A stretch of 64,000 bases of DNA from Pomphorhynchus laevis (GCA_012934845.2 WNNJ02000599.1:62001-126000), one strand, 5' to 3'. Numbered from the stretch's first letter, positions 8,720 through 21,480 are shown. Notes: generated by a model not told the origin, from the sequence alone. Translations and numbers: made by a program.

Positions 8720-11588
8720 CGACCATATCCTTCGGAAGTAAGTTCCACATCCTCACCGCCCGGTGCGATAGGCGACTGATTCTAAGACAGCTTCCCATGG
8801 TGCAGCGTTTTCACAGTCAAAAAGTGGCCCCGATTCGTATCACGTTTGCTCCGCTGGATACAGTTTGCCGGCCACCCATAACGTCCGAGTAACATATATC
8901 TGACGCATAAGATGTCGCTACAAACTATCGCAGACCGAACTGACAGTATGCCTATCTCTCGCAAGCGATCCCTATAAGAATAACTACTCGAAAGATGACA
9001 GCACCTCGTCAACCTGCGAAGAACATTTTCTAAATCATTCAGCTCGCCTCGCGTGCACGGAAATGTTGCTGGTGTACAGTATAAAAGAATGGGCCTAATT
9101 ATTGAGTTGTACATCACTTTAAGACAAAACACAGATGAGTAACGAAATCACCTACGAAGCATGTAGCTCAATTTTCTGGTCGACTGAATAATCCTGTCTG
9201 TGGTGGACGACTCTTCAACGATTCGTGCACAAGTACCCCTAAGTCTCTAGTGCACTGTACCTGCTCAATTGGCTCACCACCTAAACTATACACATAAGAA
9301 AATTTCTTAACTCCTAAGTGCATGTGACTGCACTTCGAGATATTAAAAAGCAAGCCCGTCGTCCGGCTCCATATGCTTATAGTGTCGAGGTCATCTTGAA
9401 GCTCCAAACAGTTATAATATGAACGAACACATTTCTATAACTTCAGGTCATCCGCAAACGCTAGTACATCACATTCTAATCTTACAAGTAGATCCTGAAG
9501 AAAAATATTGAATAACAAGGGTCCCAGGACCGATCCCTGAGGAACACCTGCGTAAGTATTTCGTGGAGGAGAAAGGCTACTCCCTAACCTAACTTGATAT
9601 GATCGACCTTTCAGGAACGACTCGATCCAACGAACTACACTCGGATCAATAACGTATTGAGCCAACAGTAAGAGCAAAAGATCGTGCGGTACTCGGTCGA
9701 ACGCCCTACTAAAGTCAATGTTAATCACATCAACCATATCCCCGTTTGCAACTATGTCTGTCCAACTTTCACGTGCCGTAATTAGATTGCTAAGGCAGGA
9801 CCTGCCGGTACGAAAGCCATGCTGAGATGGGTGTAGTAGCGTACCTCTTTCCATGTGAGTGGTAATGTATTTATGCACAAACCTCTCGAGGCATTTGCAT
9901 ACAATACACGTCAGGCATACTGCACGATAATTGAAAGGATCGTCTCTGTTACCCTTTTCATGAATGGGGATGACGTAAGATTGTCTCCAGTGATCAGGGA
10001 TGTGCGAAGTATGTATCAACATGTTAAACATTTCTGATAGTAGCGATGCTAATAGATCATGGAGATTTCGGAGGATAAAGGGGTGTATACTGTCTGGGCC
10101 GGCCGAAGTATATGGTGACAATCCGTGAGTTCCCGCTAAACCTCATCCGGGTGAATAAGCGGCATAAAAGACGTGAATGCCTCAGGAATGTGCGCTATAC
10201 GAAAGCCTTTAGATGGCGTGGAACAATCAAGTTCAAACGCTGTCGCTAGCACACTCACGATTTCATCAGGTTCTCGTACAATTCTGCCCCCATGATTTAA
10301 CACTGTGATTGATTGAATCGTTTTTTATTTTGATTCACATACCACCAGAATGGTTTGGAAGAAGTTCGATATGATGATATTATTCAAGTTTCATACCTTT
10401 GTCTTTTTATTTTGTTTATAGAGCTGAAACGACGACGATATTGAAGGTATTCTGACCGAAGACCCTGAATTTTCAGAGATGACTTAAATAGTTTATTTCG
10501 CATCTTCAAAATGTCAAGTAACTCATGATCAAACCACGGAGGTTTAAGTTTCGAAGAGGATTGTACGGTTTTCAATGGGGCTACGCAATCCGTAAGATAG
10601 TTGAGAGAAACTGACAAAGTTTTCCAATCATCGATATCACTGACAACACTGTTGTGAAGACCCAATCGTACTGTAAGCTTACGGAGGGCATCCGTATCCA
10701 CCTTATTCCATTTGCGTTTGAAGTACTTAACTGCGTTAGGTGGGACTTCGGCACAGAAACCATTAAAAAACTTAATGACAAGATGGTCACTGAGTCCAAT
10801 GGGAGGGTCATATTGAACTTCACATATGTCAAGAGATGTTTCACTGAAAACTAAATTTTTCACAGTAACGAAGAGCTATTTCCCATAAACCTAGTTAGCT
10901 AAATGACTTGTTGTATAAGAGCTAAATCGTCCACAAGAAAATTCCATAAGTCGACATCCATCTGACTTACACCGCGAGGACATTCGAAAGGGGAGCTCCC
11001 AGTTAGGTTCGGAATATTAAAGTCACCAAGAAGGATGAAATTGGACGGTTTCGACACGTTCGTGAAATAACTGATCATGCCATGTTTCAAGCAGCAAGTG
11101 CACGGAGTACGATAGCAAACGCAAATCGACATTGTCGTATCACCCAATTTCACTGTTAAAGAGAGCGACTCCAGTAGATCATCATCTCGATATGACATGA
11201 CGTTGGTCACAATCATTTTGTTGTCTACATAGATCGCAACCCCACCACCACGGCGGGTGTTTCCTCGGTCAGTTCTTAATAGTGAGAAGCCCGGGATGTT
11301 AACACAATTGTCATCAATACCACTGTGCAGCCAGGTCTCAGTGAGTGCGAAAATAGACACGTCGCTGTTTGATAAATAAAAGTTGAACTCATTAAATTTA
11401 GAGACTAAGCTGCGAACATTGGAACATGCAATCCTGATAGGATGACTACCGTAATTCACCGGACTTTTCGATAAGATGGTACGAAATGAAACCAAGTCTC
11501 CTAAAGCTCCCTTCGTTGAGTTTTTATAGTTAACTTCTCCCACCGTAGAAATGGTCGGCGTCGAACCACCCGAAAATTTCGGATACAT
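8720..11588 (-). pseudogene. CR1-like ORF2: APE endonuclease and reverse transcriptase
   Basis: It starts at MYPKFSGGS inside the end of ORF1. Endonuclease motifs run in order: RIACSNVRSLVSKFNEF, FALTETWLHSG, GGGVAIYVDN, VCYRTP, LLGDFNIPN and SDHLVIKF. The linker has PPWFDHELLDILKMRNKLFK. RT motifs: GPDSIHPFILRNL, SQHGFRTGRSCLSNLI, INIDFSRAFDRVPH (motif A), GVPQGSVLGPLLFNIF (motif B), VLAFADDLKL (motif C, FADD), then the thumb RPILLYCTPATFPCTRGELN. The frames 10899-11588, 10384-10863, 9435-10121, 9168-9407 and 8782-9132 show at least four frame breaks. It would reverse-transcribe the element at a nicked target. Product assignment is firm; clade (CR1 versus another Jockey-group member) is by resemblance. 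Confidence 0.85.
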
Positions 11589-13028
11589 AAATCCTCCTCA
11601 CCTAATTGACGCCTGCTATATAGTTCCTTCCTAGCAAGATACAATTGACGGTGATCCCCGATCGAAAGGTCCTTGAAGATGCGCATAGACATACCCGCTA
11701 ATCTGTAAGCTCTATTAAGAATGGAAGCGGCTTGATTAGAAGACACAGAAACTAATCTTAGTAATCTAGTCTTACCATTTCCGTCTCTTTTGCCGATTCT
11801 GTGAAGGGATAAGACCTGTAGAGATTCTGCCAAACCTTCCTCACCCTCAACGAAAACGCCGGATAGGATCTGCCGCACTGAGCCAACATCATCATTAATA
11901 CGATTTTGAGCACTGTCGGATTGGGACTCGTAAACGTTGGCAAATATCACACATTTGGATCTATCTATAACAGATCTTTTATCTCGTATGTTACTCAAAC
12001 GTGGGGTCCGGATAGATCGCTGCTCCAGACGAGTTGCCGTAGGAGAGGCTCCAGAATAAGTTGCCGAAATTGGGACGATCTTCTTTGTAGTGCATTGATC
12101 TATTGTTGCATGGTCTGTTTGTGATCCTCGACCAGAAATTTTATTTTCTTGCAAGCTCTGCTACCGATACTTGGTGAAGGAATTTGTTTGAAGTAGGTAC
12201 CGATGTTACACGTGGCTGGTACTGCTCATTTCCATCTGGTTCAATACTGCATTTCGTAACTCCGCAAGTTTCGCTTTACATTTCATCACTTTTGAATTGG
12301 TTTGTTCGACACACCTAACTCTGCAAATCAGCAGTAGTGACGTCAAGCATATCAGGGGTGGGAGATATATTGATAACCATGATGCTGTGACTATGCTCCA
12401 TCATCCAGGTGCAGCTGAAGGAGTTAGGAGAAGTCGTTTCCGTTCTGTGATGAGACGGATTGTTTGATTTTATTGTATCGTCTGAGTCACTGACAGCATT
12501 GACCATCAATGGTTATTCTACTTTTTCCTTCAGCCCGTTATCAGTATCAAATACTTGACAGGTATTCAACTCTCCAGAAATAAGCACGGACCGAGATGGC
12601 ATCTTGTCTGGCTTGGCACAAAGAACCCTCTCGACAGCCTGGACACAAAAACTTGTGGCACTACTCGCGTTTTCTTGTTCGTCAGAACAGATTCGTCTAT
12701 ACAAACCATTTACACTCTCAGTTAGCTTGTTTATTTGAGAGTTCAGACGGTCAAGAGCTTCACTTGCACAAATTCCCCACAGGAAATTTTTGTCCTTCAC
12801 GGATTTATCATCAAAAGTATGAATGGCAACCGTCCAACAGCCACACGCACTGTTACTACAAGCAACTTGCGATTCAACATCCCGTGACATCTGTTCTAGT
12901 TCAGGATTGAAGAGTTCAGCAAGTTTGCCTTTTACTGCCCGGTGCCTTGTTATACTGCTTTTACTTGTTTTACTCTTTTTACTGCCTTGTTTTATCATTT
13001 TCACTATCGTTTCTGAACTGGATATCAA
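11501..13028 (-). pseudogene. CR1-like ORF1: PHD-like finger, then RRM-like domain
   Basis: The N-terminal frame (12513-13028) has a basic Lys/Ser start and a Cys-rich motif (CSNSACGCWTVAIHTF, then FLWGICASEALDRL) that resembles a degenerate PHD-type zinc finger, followed by a short coiled stretch. The C-terminal frame (11501-12154) has the RRM-like ORF1 fold seen in CR1/L2 elements: CVIFANVYESQSD, then RIGKRDGNGKTRLLRLV, then IGDHRQLYLARKELYSRRQL and CIRNFRVVRRRP. Such proteins bind element RNA as a chaperone. The middle (12155-12512) is out of frame. The ORF1 end overlaps the ORF2 start by about 88 nt. Confidence 0.7.
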
Positions 13029-13055
13029 TTTACTAATTCTTCTAAGCTTAGTTTA

Positions 13056-13310
13056 AATTTGTATTATATTTACTTTAGATTGTATGTTTATTAGTAATCA
13101 AACTTTTGTTAATCTGCAATGTATTTACTTTAGATTGTGTGTATATTAGATCTAACTTTTTTAAAGTGAATTTTGTTTTTATCTCACCTGATTGACAAAA
13201 TCATTTAAATAATACAAATTACTTACAATGTGCAAATACTAACCATGTAAAGTACAATGAAAACGACTGATACATATTTATCAATTTAAGAATTACCTAT
13301 TATAAGGACA
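13056..13310. other. AT-rich spacer with repeated short motif
   Basis: No gene. It contains the words TGTATGTTTATTAG (about 13080) and TGTGTATATTAG (about 13138), each followed by a variant of ATCAAACTTTT. The same words occur at the 5' edges of the L2 elements near 21475 and 40809. Confidence 0.5.
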
Positions 13311-15115
13311 TAAGGACAGATGATAGCATCACCTCTATCCTCTCCAGATCTATTGGATCAATTTCACAATTGATCCAATACAAAAGTACTAAGTGAACTG
13401 CATCCAACGGTGTCTACATAAAGGTTGTTCCAAAGCTCAAAAATTCTTCAATCAAACTGCATCGCGATCAATTTCTGTACCCTGCTTCTTTGAACAATTA
13501 AAGATGGCCTCAAAGAACATTTGAACCACGTAATTGAACCCTACCCCCAAAGAGGGTGATGGGGGCGCAGCGACGCAAACGTTGGTGCTAGTTTTGTTGT
13601 CCTGCGAAGTCCCCTTTCTGATTTCTTATGTTCATGCACAGTACGTAGGTATACAACCGGAGCTGCATATAAAAGTCTACTCAATGCGTGTGTTAAAATC
13701 AGAGACCGAAGAGCAGTCGGATCAACACAAACAAACGAGCGTCGAATCATATCTATCATTTTATTATAGTTAATACAAGCTTGCTCAATGTGCTTTTTAG
13801 TTGCTAAATTAGAGGTAACTCATACTCCTAAATCTTTGAAACTATCGACACTTCCAACAAGTCAGCCCTTATATTTGTAACAAACAGATATTAGTTGCTT
13901 ACTAGCACTACCAATAATACGCATGTGGTTGCATTTCGAAACATTTACAACAAGCTTGTTAGACGCCGCCCACAACTCCACATTATCTATGTCAGTTTGC
14001 AAATTATCAACATCATCACATGAATGAATGGGCCGCCATATTTTTAAATCATCTGCATACAAACTTGATCGAAAGTGAATGCACCCAGGCAAATCGTTAA
14101 CATAAATGATGAATAAAAGTCGACCCAAAACTGAACTTTGAGGTACTCAAGATGACATTCTAAGGACACAGACAATGACCGATCGACAAGTACGCGAAAG
14201 CAACGATCACGAAGAAATTCTCTAATCCAATCAACAAGTATCTTTGAGAGTCAAGTATTGACAAGTTTCTGAAGTAGACCATGATCTACTCTATCAAAAG
14301 CTTTTGAAAAATCGAAGAATATAATGCATGTATCAGTAGAACGTACCTTATTCGATATTTAATCAAGATGAGCATCAATCAAATTTGAAACAGTTGAATA
14401 ACCCTCTCAAAATCCGTGCTGATTAGGGACTAAAATTTTTTTCATGAAAAAACTCAACCATATAGCGATGTACAAACCTCTCCAACACTCTACAGCAAAT
14501 GCAACTAAAGCTTACATGCCTATAATTTTCGACGGAAGAGCGATCTCCCTTCTTGAAGTAGGGAAGAACAATTGACTACTTCCACGCATTAGGAAGAGAT
14601 CTTTCTAAGATTGACTGCCGAAAAATTGCACCGAGAGGAACGCAAATTGAGCCTGCTAATCCGCGTAGATAAATAGAAGGTAGCAAGTCACAATCTCTTG
14701 AATTATTTGCTTTTAAACGTCGTTATTTGGAATATACTTTAGCCGGCGTTATCAAATTGTCAAAGTTCAACTCAAGACGCGTTAGAATAAGTGTTCAGCA
14801 CACTAGATTCCAAACAAGTTTCATGTTCATTTGCGGCATCTGCTGAAGTGCAGTGCCGCAATTCTTTAGCTAGGTCAATCGCGGAAATGTCATAGAAGTA
14901 GTGATAAATCGAAAAATCAACAGCTCCCTACTTGATAGGTACTGAAAAAGGACATTTAAATCGTATTTACACCGGTCAGCTAATGCATTCTCAAATGCAC
15001 ACCGTTACTTCCTCCAATGATTTGAATAAATTTCTCGACTGCTTAAAAACATCATTACGACACTCAACAACTTTGTAGCGATTGAAGATGAATTATAGGT
15101 CCTCAATGTTAAGCG
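13310..15115 (-). mobile_element. Old CR1-like LINE fragment, RT region
   Basis: The minus-strand frame at 13862-14128 contains RT motif C and neighbours (LLFIIYVNDLPGCIHFRSSL, then YADDLKIW and LQTDIDNVELWAASNKL). The frame at 13541-13759 holds the thumb (DPTALRSLILTHALSRLLY). Upstream to 15115 only patches of RT fingers can be followed through many frame breaks. It is clearly more decayed than the CR1-like copies on either side. An 11-bp perfect hairpin (ATTGGATCAAT, loop TTCACA, ATTGATCCAAT) lies at 13352-13379 near its 3' end. Confidence 0.65.
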
Positions 15116-15189
15116 TAACTCAGAATCTAACAATGGAGAATCTTTTCGATGTGTCTTGCGAGACATATTTTCTAGTGGATAGAATAAAA

Positions 15190-17021
15190 TAAACAGTGAT
15201 TATAAGAAAAAAAATTATTTTAACGTGGCAAATGCGTGCCAGCGCACGCTTACATGACCACAACAAAACAAGACTGTGAATCAGGTGTCGAGAAGGTGTG
15301 AACGGAGGAGGTGTTTGAATGTGATAAAGGAGGGAGCGCGGCGAACGTCGAGAGGGAATTGATTCCAGGCGAATGAGGCGGCGACAAGGAAGGATCAAAT
15401 ACCGTAGTTGTTGGAGTAATTAGGAACGTGGAGTAAGAGGGTATGACGGGAACTCAGCGATAGCGAGGTGGGACGAGTGTCGTCTAAGAAAGGAAGGTTG
15501 ATGAACGATGGAAAGCCAACAGCGATGAGACGAAAAGTAACGAGAAGAAGGCGAAGTTTGATGTGGATGGTGGGCCAGGAGAGTGGGCAAAATATGTGGA
15601 TGTGTGGTCAAAGCGACGGAGACGAAAGAGCACTCGAACGGCGGTGTTGATTATTCGTTGTAAGGCTAGGATTATGGATTTTGGAGAATTGGCGAAAAGG
15701 CTAAGGCAGTTATCGATTTTAGGGAAAAGAAGCGATGAAAGAAGAAACCTACAAGAACGGAAGTCGATAAGGGGGCGGATAAGGCAGATGTCGCGAAGAA
15801 TTAAGCTGAACGAGCGGACCTTGTCACGGACGAAGGGTTTAAGGGAAAAGTGATCATCGAAATGAACGCTTAAGAAAGTGAGATAGTGTACTACAAGGAT
15901 GATCGATGAGCCAAAAGATACAGTGGGAGGAGATATGTTTGGTTTACGGAGAAGAATCCACATTATTTAGGACTTTTCTGGGTTTAGAACGAGATGGAGA
16001 TTGGAATGACGTTTGTAGATACAAGAAATACAGTTGGAGGCAGAAATGCCGATATAGTGTATGCGATGTGCGGGTGCATGAGCATATATGAGGATATCAT
16101 CCGCGTATTGCATTACGTTAAAGGAGTAAGGTTTGATAAACGGAGAGAGATCGCCAGGCAGAAGAGAGAAAAGCAGGGGACTTAGGACTGAAACTTGTGG
16201 GACTATGCAAAAAATAGGGATGAGAGGGGAGGGAGATGAATTAGAACAGACGCGAAAAGAATGTTTGGATATATATGAGGTAAACCATGCTACGGAGGAG
16301 GAAGAAACTCCGTAATCATAACGAAGGAGAGAAAGGAGGATGGAGTGGTCGACAATGTCGAATGCGGAGGAGAGGTCGAGGGAGATGAGAACACTATATA
16401 AGAGCCTTGTCTCGAGAAATGAGTAAGTCGTTGTAAACTTTCATGCAGGCGATTTCTGTGGAGTGATTAGAGCGGAAAGCGGATTGGAAAGGAGAGTACA
16501 GATTGGATAAAGAGAGATAAGCGTTAATCTGTATTAAGATGAGGCGTTCTAAGAGCTTAGAAAGAGTAGGGAGTAGTGAAATGGGGCGATAGCTAGAAGG
16601 AAGGGAGGTGTCGAGCGATTGTTTTTTAAGGAGGGGACGGACGATTGCGGATTTCCAGTGTGAAGGGAAGATACGACTGCGGATGGACGATTTAAACAAG
16701 GTTGTGATGAATGGGGATATCGATGAGCATATAGATTTTAATATGTGAGTAGGTAGGGGATCGGCAGGTGAGGTTTTTTTGGGCATGGACATAAGGACAG
16801 ATGATACTTCTGTAGGTGAGACAGGGAGAAGATGAAAGAGTTCCGGAAGGATGTGGCTAGGCGGGGCAGAGTTGGATAGGATGAAGACCGGGTGTAAGAG
16901 AGCAACGTGGATACTTTAGTCTGGAGAAATCACGAATAATCATGGGCATTGATGTTGCACGGAGAAGAGGAACAAGCAAGGATTGAGTTAAAAGTATGCC
17001 AGAGAGTCTTAGAGTTGAATA
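15190..17021 (-). mobile_element. L2-like LINE (subfamily A), RT half, 3' side of a split copy
   Basis: The 3' end carries the family hairpin (15234-15249, GCGTGC/GCACGC) and tail. Minus-strand frames give RT fingers (16394-16792: TSPADPLPTHILKSIC, WKSAIVRPLLKKQSLD, YRPISLLPTLSKLLERLIL, FQSAFRSNHSTEIACMKVYN) and the thumb and C-terminus (15484-15963 and 15120-15398: FRLRRFDHTSTYFAHSPGPP and others). Catalytic motifs between them are scrambled by frame breaks. It is the same insertion as 19226-21480, interrupted by the PLE at 17022-19225. Confidence 0.85.
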
Positions 17022-19225
17022 AATTAAATCAGCTAACTGAGTCTACGTATTTAATTATAAAATAAACAAAACATAATAATGCTAAATCAAAATTTAATAA
17101 TTAAATAATAAAATTAAAAATTGTTTTCAGATTTTCTATAATTTAAATCAAGTTAAAAAAATAAAATAAAAAATAAAATTTAAAATAAACGTTATTATTA
17201 TGAATTGACTAATAAATAGCAGACGTTGTATCAGAATAAGAATTAGAGGTCATCAGGAGGAACTGCTATGCTATCAGGTTTCGGCCCCTAACTCCTCTAC
17301 CCAACATAGCAGCGGGGCCAAATACATGCTAATGATGTATTTCCTCTGAAATAACTATCTAGTATCTTATTCTAATGCAAAGTATATTATTTATTATCCA
17401 TCCATAAAAATTTGCCACTTAAGAGTTTAAATTTATTCTTTATATTATTGTGTTGATTTATATATTTTACTATTTTCTGCTTGATGTTATTTTTATAGTA
17501 ACCTAGTTTAAAATATGTATCTATTAAATTATTTAAATGATTTTGAAGAAAGCCAATATCATTACATATTGTTGCAATTCTTAAAATTTCATTATTTAAT
17601 GTATTATATTTTATATTATATGGTATGCATGAATGCTCATGCAAAAATATGTTTCTTGTAAATTTAAATATGTCATCTTTACGATATAAATTAATAGTAG
17701 TTTTAGTTAATGTTAATTTAATGTTCATATCTAGATATACACCTTCTTTATCATTAATATTGGTTTTGTTAAGAATAAGGCTTTCTGGATAAATGTGCTC
17801 ACTAATTGAATAAAAATTATTAGAATTAAATACACATATATCATCAATGTATCGAAACATATATTTCATATATTTATATTGTTTAGATTTAGTTTTTACA
17901 CAGTTATGAACAAATTCATATTCTATAAAGCTTAAAAACAAGTCAGCTATAATTGGGCTACTATTACCACCCATTGGAACACCTTTTACTTGTCTAAATA
18001 TAGATGTCCCTACTTTTAAATAATTTTGATTTATCAAAATATTTAAGGATTCTATTAATTCAATTTTATCCATATATTTATATTTATTTGATGGTTTAAT
18101 TTTTGTTAGATAGGCGTTATAATTATTATAACATATATATGTATATCTTTTTCCGAATATAAGGTTAATTAATTTTACTAACGCTTCTTTAATATCTACT
18201 AAATCTAGATTTGTATAAAGCGTACTAAAATCGTATGTATTTATATTTTGAAAATTTATTCCTTTTGTCTGTTCTAAAAATTCTTTTGTAGAATTAATAC
18301 TGAAATAGTGTTTTATACCAGTATTAATTTCGATTACCTTGCAATATTTTTTAAAATGTGCTTTAATTACTTTAAGTATTTTATTCATATAGACAGAAAG
18401 TAATTTTAATGTACATTTAAACACACTACATATGAACCTAGGTTTTATTGGATTTTTATGTAATTTTGGATTCCAATATAATATAAGTATAGTTTTATTA
18501 TCTAATTCAACCTTTATACCCTTTTTATCCATTATAGAACAGTGACTTGTAATAATTGTTTCTAAACTCAACTCACTACGTTCATATGTTGGATTTACAT
18601 TTAAATCATTAGAATTAACCTCTTTCATTAGTATATCATAATAAAGCTTTTTGCATATGAAGACAAAGTTATTACTAGCTTTATCAATAGTTGTTATTAT
18701 ATAGTTATCCTTTAATTTAGTAAGTTCTTTATACATATCTTTATTAATTTTATCTTTCCTTTTATAATTGTTTGTTATTTTCATTTTATTTTTAATTTTA
18801 TCAAATATATAATCTTTCCAAATTTTTATCTTAGATATATTCGAGCTTTCACTATTAATCAGCTTACTAAAGTAATCATTTAAGTTATTATATAACGAAT
18901 TGTAAATTTTATTTTTGTCGTTGTTATTATTTAATCTATATTTATACCCTTTTGATAGCAGCTTTCTTAATTCACAATTTTCAATTAATTCTAGATTATG
19001 GGTACATATATGTTCATTTATTTTATCAAAACTAAGACTTTTACAATTGCATTCTGTTTCCATTATGTTTCTAATATTATCGTTGCATATTGATTTTAAT
19101 TCTTTATTATAATTACAAATTTTTCGTCCTAATGGTGGTAGGAGTTTATACCATTTTTTAGGAATATATTTACTTAAATCTGACCCTATTATTTCTTTAC
19201 TTTTAGAATTATTTAAAAGTCTGGC
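17022..19225 (-). mobile_element. Penelope-like element, 5'-truncated, inserted in L2
   Basis: The 3' end at 17022 is the conserved terminus (AATCAGCTAACTGAGTC on the plus strand), followed by the AT-rich tail, the structured 3' module (about 17230-17360) and the coding region. The sequence is very close to the copy at 58686-61840. The 5' end near 19215-19225 lies in the RT N-terminal linker and shows a messy junction in which a stretch around ATTTAAAAGT is repeated. Its flanks are the two halves of one L2-like LINE. Confidence 0.9.
17387..19218 (-). CDS. PLE reverse transcriptase, N-terminally truncated
   Basis: An open frame with an internal Met at 19063; the homologous frame continues upstream to the truncation. 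RT motifs are all present: TIDKASNNFVFICKK; YWNPKLHKNPIKPRFIC (the PLE-type PKxHK box); NTYDFSTLYTNLDL (motif A); GVPMGGNSSPIIADLFL (motif B); FRYIDDICVF (motif C, YIDD); VYLDMNIKL (motif E). The TLYTN and PKxHK signatures mark the Penelope family, whose RT is related to telomerase. The GIY-YIG domain, which precedes RT in this family, has been lost with the 5' end. The remaining frame has no stop, which suggests a fairly young copy. Confidence 0.9.
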
Positions 19226-21480
19226 TAGTGATAATTATTTAACTAGTCCGGCTAGTTATTTAAAAGTGATGATTTTATGCTGCCATTAGTTGCATTTGGT
19301 AAGTAGTAGGTTGAGATGAGACCGGCGCAGAGCAATTCGGAATCACGGAAAAACACTGATCGAGCGGAAATCTCGTCTGAGATAGCAGTGATATACTCGA
19401 AAAGCATGACGTAGTCGACGCTTTGAGCGTAGGCATTGGATGTTAATCCATGGGGCACGGTGCAAGCGACGGTGTGGGTGAGGCTTGATGTGCATGAGAA
19501 GATCGAGAATTGATGTAAGTTCAGAGTCGAAAAGAAAGGCGAGATCGTAAGGAGATATGTTATTGTGGTATAGGATAGAGACGATTTGAAAAAGGCAGAG
19601 CGGAGAAGGTTGAGGTCAAGATTTCTCCAATGGCGACGCAGGATTGTAAGTGTGTGAGGAAGGGTATGGTTGTGAGTGAGATCAAGGGTGACGAGAAAGT
19701 GATCGGATAGATCAGGATCGAAGATAAACAGTGAGGAGTAGGTAGCAAAACGATCGGGGATAGCGATGATGTCGAGTGCCTTACCAAGGATATGTGTTGG
19801 GGCAGTGGAGATAAGTTTGTAGTTATAGTTGGATAGAATGTTGATGAACTGGATGGACTCGGTAGAAAAGGGGCAGTCGAAGCGGATGTTGAAGTCGCCA
19901 AGAACGATTGAAGGGATGGAGAACAAAGAACAGTGGGACAGAAAGTCAGCGAGTTCAGTAAAAAATATGGAGGTAGGAGCAGATGAACTAGGACGGTTTA
20001 CAATGGCGAGATCTAGAGTGATCGTGTTAGAAAAAGACAAGTGAGCAATTCAAAAGAGCAAGGACTGGATGGGGAAGTGATTTTGCGAATAGATGCGGGG
20101 TGACGGTTGAATGCGACAATGCTGCCATGATTAGAGAATTTAGCTGGGTATGAGCTGATGAGGCGGACGGATTCGACTAGGGTGCAACCGGCAGAGAGCA
20201 GATCGCGAATGTAAGGGTTGTCGGAATCTGAGTGCCAAGATTCGGTTAGGCAGAAGAGATCGATGGATTGCTTGGTGAAGAGGTTGATGATAAGATCGGA
20301 TTTATTGAGAATAGATCTAGTGTTGAGGAGACCGAGGCGGAAACCGTGTGTGATGGCGAAAGAGTCTAGTGGAGAAGACACATAGGGGAGATTGATCATC
20401 ATCGAATTTTTGGACGGGTATTGACAACTTGAAAATTTCCGTCTATGTTTCGGATGAAGAAAGATGTTTCGCCGTTTTCCTCGCGACTGCGTTTTTCGAT
20501 GCGGGCAGATGAGAGTTGAGCGAATTCGGAGAGGGGGTGCGATCGGGGGAAATTCGAGTGGTTGAAGATGACGTGAGTTTAAATCGTTGAGAGAGGACAT
20601 AAGTCGCATGAGAGCAATGCTTGAAAACAATTTTTAGAAGAGGAGGCTGGGAAGGATTAGATTGAGACGATTTGTTTAGACGGATGATTGCGACAGGAGA
20701 AATGTCTTTGAAAAATGATGGTTTATCCGCAGGAACAATAGACTAGAGGATGGATCTGAATGCGGAAACATCGTGGTCGAGACGTGCTTGTGTAGATAAG
20801 GAGTTGGAAGGAGTGATATTAGTGACGATGACGCAACGATCGCGAGAAGGAAAGCGCTTTTGTAAAGGAGGACGACTGACGTGAGTAGGTGAGATCACGA
20901 TAGGAGAGCTGTTAGTTAATGATTTGGAGGAATTTGGTTTGATGACGGGAGACAAAGAGTATAATGATAATAAAGAGGGTGGCAAGCAATGTGAGGAAAT
21001 GTTAAGTGTGGAAGGATCGTGGAGGTTGGTGGAGGTGATTTTCATTGATTGATGCAAGTTAATGACAAACGAGACGGGAAAGTCGGGACAGGGGGGTGTC
21101 GGGGAGTGAAGATGACATGGAATGGGAAGTGTATATGGTAGCAGGGTCGGTGGGTGGAGAAAGGACATTAGAAACGACGGGGTAGTTTGAGTTGGCGTGT
21201 TGTATGTTGATATGTGCTTATTGGAATGATTGCGGATTAGTTTGTTGGCAGAAAAACCACATACGAAGTCTTCTTTAGACTTATTCTTATCGCGGACGAT
21301 TGTTGTCCAGACGCTGCAATCGTGTATCGAGCACTGTACTTGCAGTTGCCCATAGTTGGTGTCGGTCTTAGTTGTTTTCTTACGTCCTCTTGTTAACTCT
21401 AAGAATTCTGCATGCGGAGCAAGCGGAACTGGATTGATCTGGAACTGGATTGATCTGGAACTGGATTGATTGTATGTTTA
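19226..21480 (-). mobile_element. L2-like LINE (subfamily A), ORF1 and endonuclease half
   Basis: The 5' side of the split L2 copy. Minus-strand frames give an APE endonuclease: FRLGLLNTRSILNKSDLIIN, then LFCLTESWHSDSDNPYIRDL (20013-20630), then IVLGDFNIRFDCPFS, ALDIIAIPDRF and DLSDHFLVTLDL (19252-20040). ORF1 remnants lie at 20600-21330, including LDHDVSAFRSIL (21168-20743) and a PHD-like Cys motif near 21290-21320. The leader contains a 16-bp tandem repeat (21425-21470). Several frameshifts make the copy dead. The interrupted linker (about WRN...NSIL in the intact family) marks where the PLE went in. Confidence 0.85.
21425..21470. repeat. 16-bp tandem repeat, about 3 copies, in L2-A leader
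   Basis: GGAACTGGATTGATCT is repeated 2.9 times without a mismatch, just upstream of ORF1 of the L2-A copy. The position matches that of the 20-bp repeat array upstream of the L2-B ORF1 at 40941-41060. Confidence 0.85.

Larger units (their letters stand above)
8575..13055 (-). mobile_element. CR1-like LINE, nearly full length, two ORFs
   Basis: The 3' end at 8575 has a TTTA microsatellite tail and the family 3' box. Leftward order on the minus strand is ORF1 (11590-13028) then ORF2 (8720-11588). ORF1/ORF2 overlap and the PHD-like finger in ORF1 recur in the copy at 25236-29000. The copy is dead because both ORFs carry several frameshifts. The 5' boundary is set only approximately, just beyond the ORF1 start codon. 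Confidence 0.85.
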
